Shown: positions 5,504 to 6,841 of the stretch, piece after piece
How positions within the stretch are numbered: position 1 is the stretch's first letter
How the letters are laid out: each line of letters starts with the position of its first letter
From: JAZKFP01 sp040386355
Lineage (GTDB): Bacteria > Pseudomonadota > Gammaproteobacteria > Pseudomonadales > UBA6940
Assembly (NCBI GenBank): GCA_040386355.1
Contig: JAZKFP010000257.1
Location: 1 to 6,841 of the forward strand
Direction: 5' to 3'
DNA: 6,841 bases
The notes under the pieces: generated by a model
The model's database searches: none
Told to the model about the DNA's origin: nothing
The model's input: only the letters and a program-made list of their open reading frames with translations
Made by a program: the position numbers and the translations under genes

Positions 5504-6673
5504 ATGACATCCGATTCAATCATCTTTTCTTTCTTTCTGATTTTTTCAGGTGCTGCTGCGCTTGCTTCGCTTGCTTTATTTGCAAGACAACCAGTTTTAA
5601 TTGCGTATATCGCTTTAGGATCTTTATTAGGTCCGTATGGATTTAGCTTAATTGACGATCCTCAAGTAATTTCTGATATTGCACGCGTCGGAATCATTTT
5701 CTTATTATTTTTAATTGGTTTGGAATTACATCCACGTAATTTTGTTGAGCTAATTAAAAAATCTTCTGCAGTTGTTATTTTATCCACAATATTTTTTCTT
5801 TTTATCGGTGCAGCAATTGCCATTTTGTTTGGCTTTACCAATCAAGAAGCTGGGATTATTGGCTTAACTCTAACTTTTTCCAGTACGATTATTGGCATTA
5901 AATTATTACCAACTACTTCATTACATCATAAACATATTGGTGAGCTGGTTGTTGGATTATTATTAATTCAGGATTTGTTGGCAGTTATCTTAATTTCGTT
6001 AATGGGAACATCGTTTAGTAGCGAAAATGTCGGCCGACAGGTTTTACAAATGTTGTTACTTGTTCCTGCGCTGGTAGGCTTTGCTTTTATTTTTGTGCGT
6101 TATGTTGTACTTCCCCTACTGTATCGATTTGATCGTTTTCATGAATACATTTTTTTAGTAGCCTTAGGATGGTGTTTAGGAATGGCGGAAATGTCGTCCT
6201 TACTCGGAGTTTCACATGAAATTGGCGCTTTTATTGGGGGCGTTAGTCTTGCGCAAAGTCGTATTTCTCAATATATAACAAGTCATTTAAAACCGTTAAG
6301 AGATTTCTTTCTGGTTTTATTTTTCTTTAGTTTGGGCGCAAGTTTAGAGTGGAGTTTATTATCGAATGTTTTATTGCCCGCTCTAATATTTACTGCAGTA
6401 GTAATTGTTTTAAAGCCAGTTATCTATTCTTTTATCTTACAAAAATTTGGCGAGACCGATTCGTTATCCTGGGAAATTGGAATTCGATTAGGTCAAACCA
6501 GTGAATTTTCATTGTTAGTTGCGTATTTAGGGTTAAGTGCGGGTTGGATTAGCGAATCGACGTCTTTATTAATTCAGTTAACGGCAATTCTAACCTTTAT
6601 TGTTTCATCGTATTGGGTGGTATTTCGTTACCCTACTCCGATTGCTATTTCAGATCGATTACGACGAGATTAA
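5504..6673 (+). CDS. CPA2/Kef-type cation:proton antiporter
   Basis: This 389-residue inner-membrane protein has about eleven to thirteen hydrophobic segments covering almost its whole length. It fits the sodium/hydrogen exchanger domain of the CPA2 (KefB/KefC/GerN-like) superfamily. Diagnostic stretches are GSLLGPYGFSLI (39-50), VGIIFLLFLIGLEL (62-75), LTFSSTIIGIKLL (123-135), GLLLIQDLLAVI (151-162), with Q156-D157 in the transport core, IGAFIGGVSLA (240-250), LRDFFLVLFFFSLG (265-278) and IGIRLGQTSEFSLLVA (325-340). It stops after the membrane domain and has no C-terminal TrkA-N/RCK nucleotide-binding domain, so Kef-style glutathione gating is not expected. It therefore probably exchanges Na+ or K+ for H+ in pH or cation homeostasis; the ion cannot be read from sequence. 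The ATG at 5504 has only a weak AGGG site. It is separated from the DUF934 gene by 218 bp holding a tandem repeat and a structured element, so it may have its own promoter. Confidence 0.92.
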   Translation: MTSDSIIFSFFLIFSGAAALASLALFARQPVLIAYIALGSLLGPYGFSLIDDPQVISDIARVGIIFLLFLIGLELHPRNFVELIKKSSAVVILSTIFFLFIGAAIAILFGFTNQEAGIIGLTLTFSSTIIGIKLLPTTSLHHKHIGELVVGLLLIQDLLAVILISLMGTSFSSENVGRQVLQMLLLVPALVGFAFIFVRYVVLPLLYRFDRFHEYIFLVALGWCLGMAEMSSLLGVSHEIGAFIGGVSLAQSRISQYITSHLKPLRDFFLVLFFFSLGASLEWSLLSNVLLPALIFTAVVIVLKPVIYSFILQKFGETDSLSWEIGIRLGQTSEFSLLVAYLGLSAGWISESTSLLIQLTAILTFIVSSYWVVFRYPTPIAISDRLRRD

Positions 6674-6788
6674 TTCATGAAACCTTTCACAATAATATTA
6701 AAGCATTCTTGAAATAGAAAATAACACTATAAAAACTGTGAATCTTATTTTCGAGTGATTAAATTACTTTATGGATTTTTCCAGTTTA

Positions 6789-6841
6789 TATACCCGTAGC
6801 GAATGAAAATTAGGGCGCTTTGCGCGCCGCGACTAAAGGCA
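6789..6841. mobile_element. Second MITE copy, cut by the window edge
   Basis: From TATACCCGTAGCG to the last base, 46 of 53 positions match the reverse complement of 1526-1578. The start coincides exactly with the terminal inverted repeat of the first element. Differences are TT to AA just inside the shared 13-mer, plus five transitions between 6821 and 6833. The copy carries its own GGCGC...GCGCC hairpin (6814-6828). It is in inverse orientation relative to the copy at 1377-1578. It begins 115 bp after the antiporter stop; that 115-bp gap (6674-6788) shows no gene and no convincing terminator. Confidence 0.78.

Noticed and set aside
5341..5523. 60-residue minus-strand ORF over structured element copy 2
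   Set aside because: It is the translation of the palindromic repeat plus flanks, with no initiation signal; such frames recur wherever this kind of repeat is open.

Overview
The window looks like chromosome from an AT-rich gammaproteobacterium. WrbA, the DUF2069 protein, the long-form YihY protein and the CysI/DUF934 pair all read like pseudomonad-type homologues. The low GC and the many short intergenic palindromes would fit the Legionellales or a related lineage, but the genus cannot be fixed from the sequence alone. There is no rRNA, tRNA, CRISPR array, phage gene or transposase gene.

Layout, left to right. A small GAAA-loop inverted repeat (1-22) lies beyond the 3' end of a minus-strand YihY/BrkB-family membrane protein (83-1357). 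Nineteen bases upstream of that start codon is a 202-bp element with 18-bp terminal inverted repeats (1377-1578), which looks like a MITE. After a noncoding stretch with a predicted promoter come wrbA (1825-2418, flavodoxin-like quinone reductase) and a four-helix DUF2069 membrane protein (2470-2877). A modest terminator-like hairpin follows. Next is a 135-nt structured element (2984-3118), then a sulfite reductase hemoprotein gene, cysI (3134-4783), overlapped by a DUF934 gene (4776-5285). A second copy of the structured element (5364-5477) lies just upstream of a CPA2/Kef-type cation:proton antiporter (5504-6673). The right edge cuts into a second copy of the MITE (6789-6841), inverted relative to the first.

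How the genes work together. CysI reduces sulfite to sulfide with siroheme and a [4Fe-4S] cluster. DUF934 is its usual partner in bacteria that lack a standard CysJ-CysI arrangement, and the 8-nt overlap implies coupled translation. WrbA and DUF2069 form a likely transcription unit, and their closeness to yihY matches a gene order I know from pseudomonads, where an arsC-like gene usually lies between yihY and wrbA. Here that interval holds the MITE and noncoding DNA. The antiporter seems unrelated to its neighbours.

The most interesting signal is the pair of structured elements at 2984-3118 and 5364-5477. They share a 16-bp outer stem, the same internal loop (TAGGC on one side, AACAAC on the other), a middle stem and an apical hairpin. 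At least four base pairs differ between the copies by compensatory changes on both strands. This suggests selection on, or a mechanism that maintains, the fold. Both copies lie in the same orientation, 15 and 26 nt upstream of a start codon.
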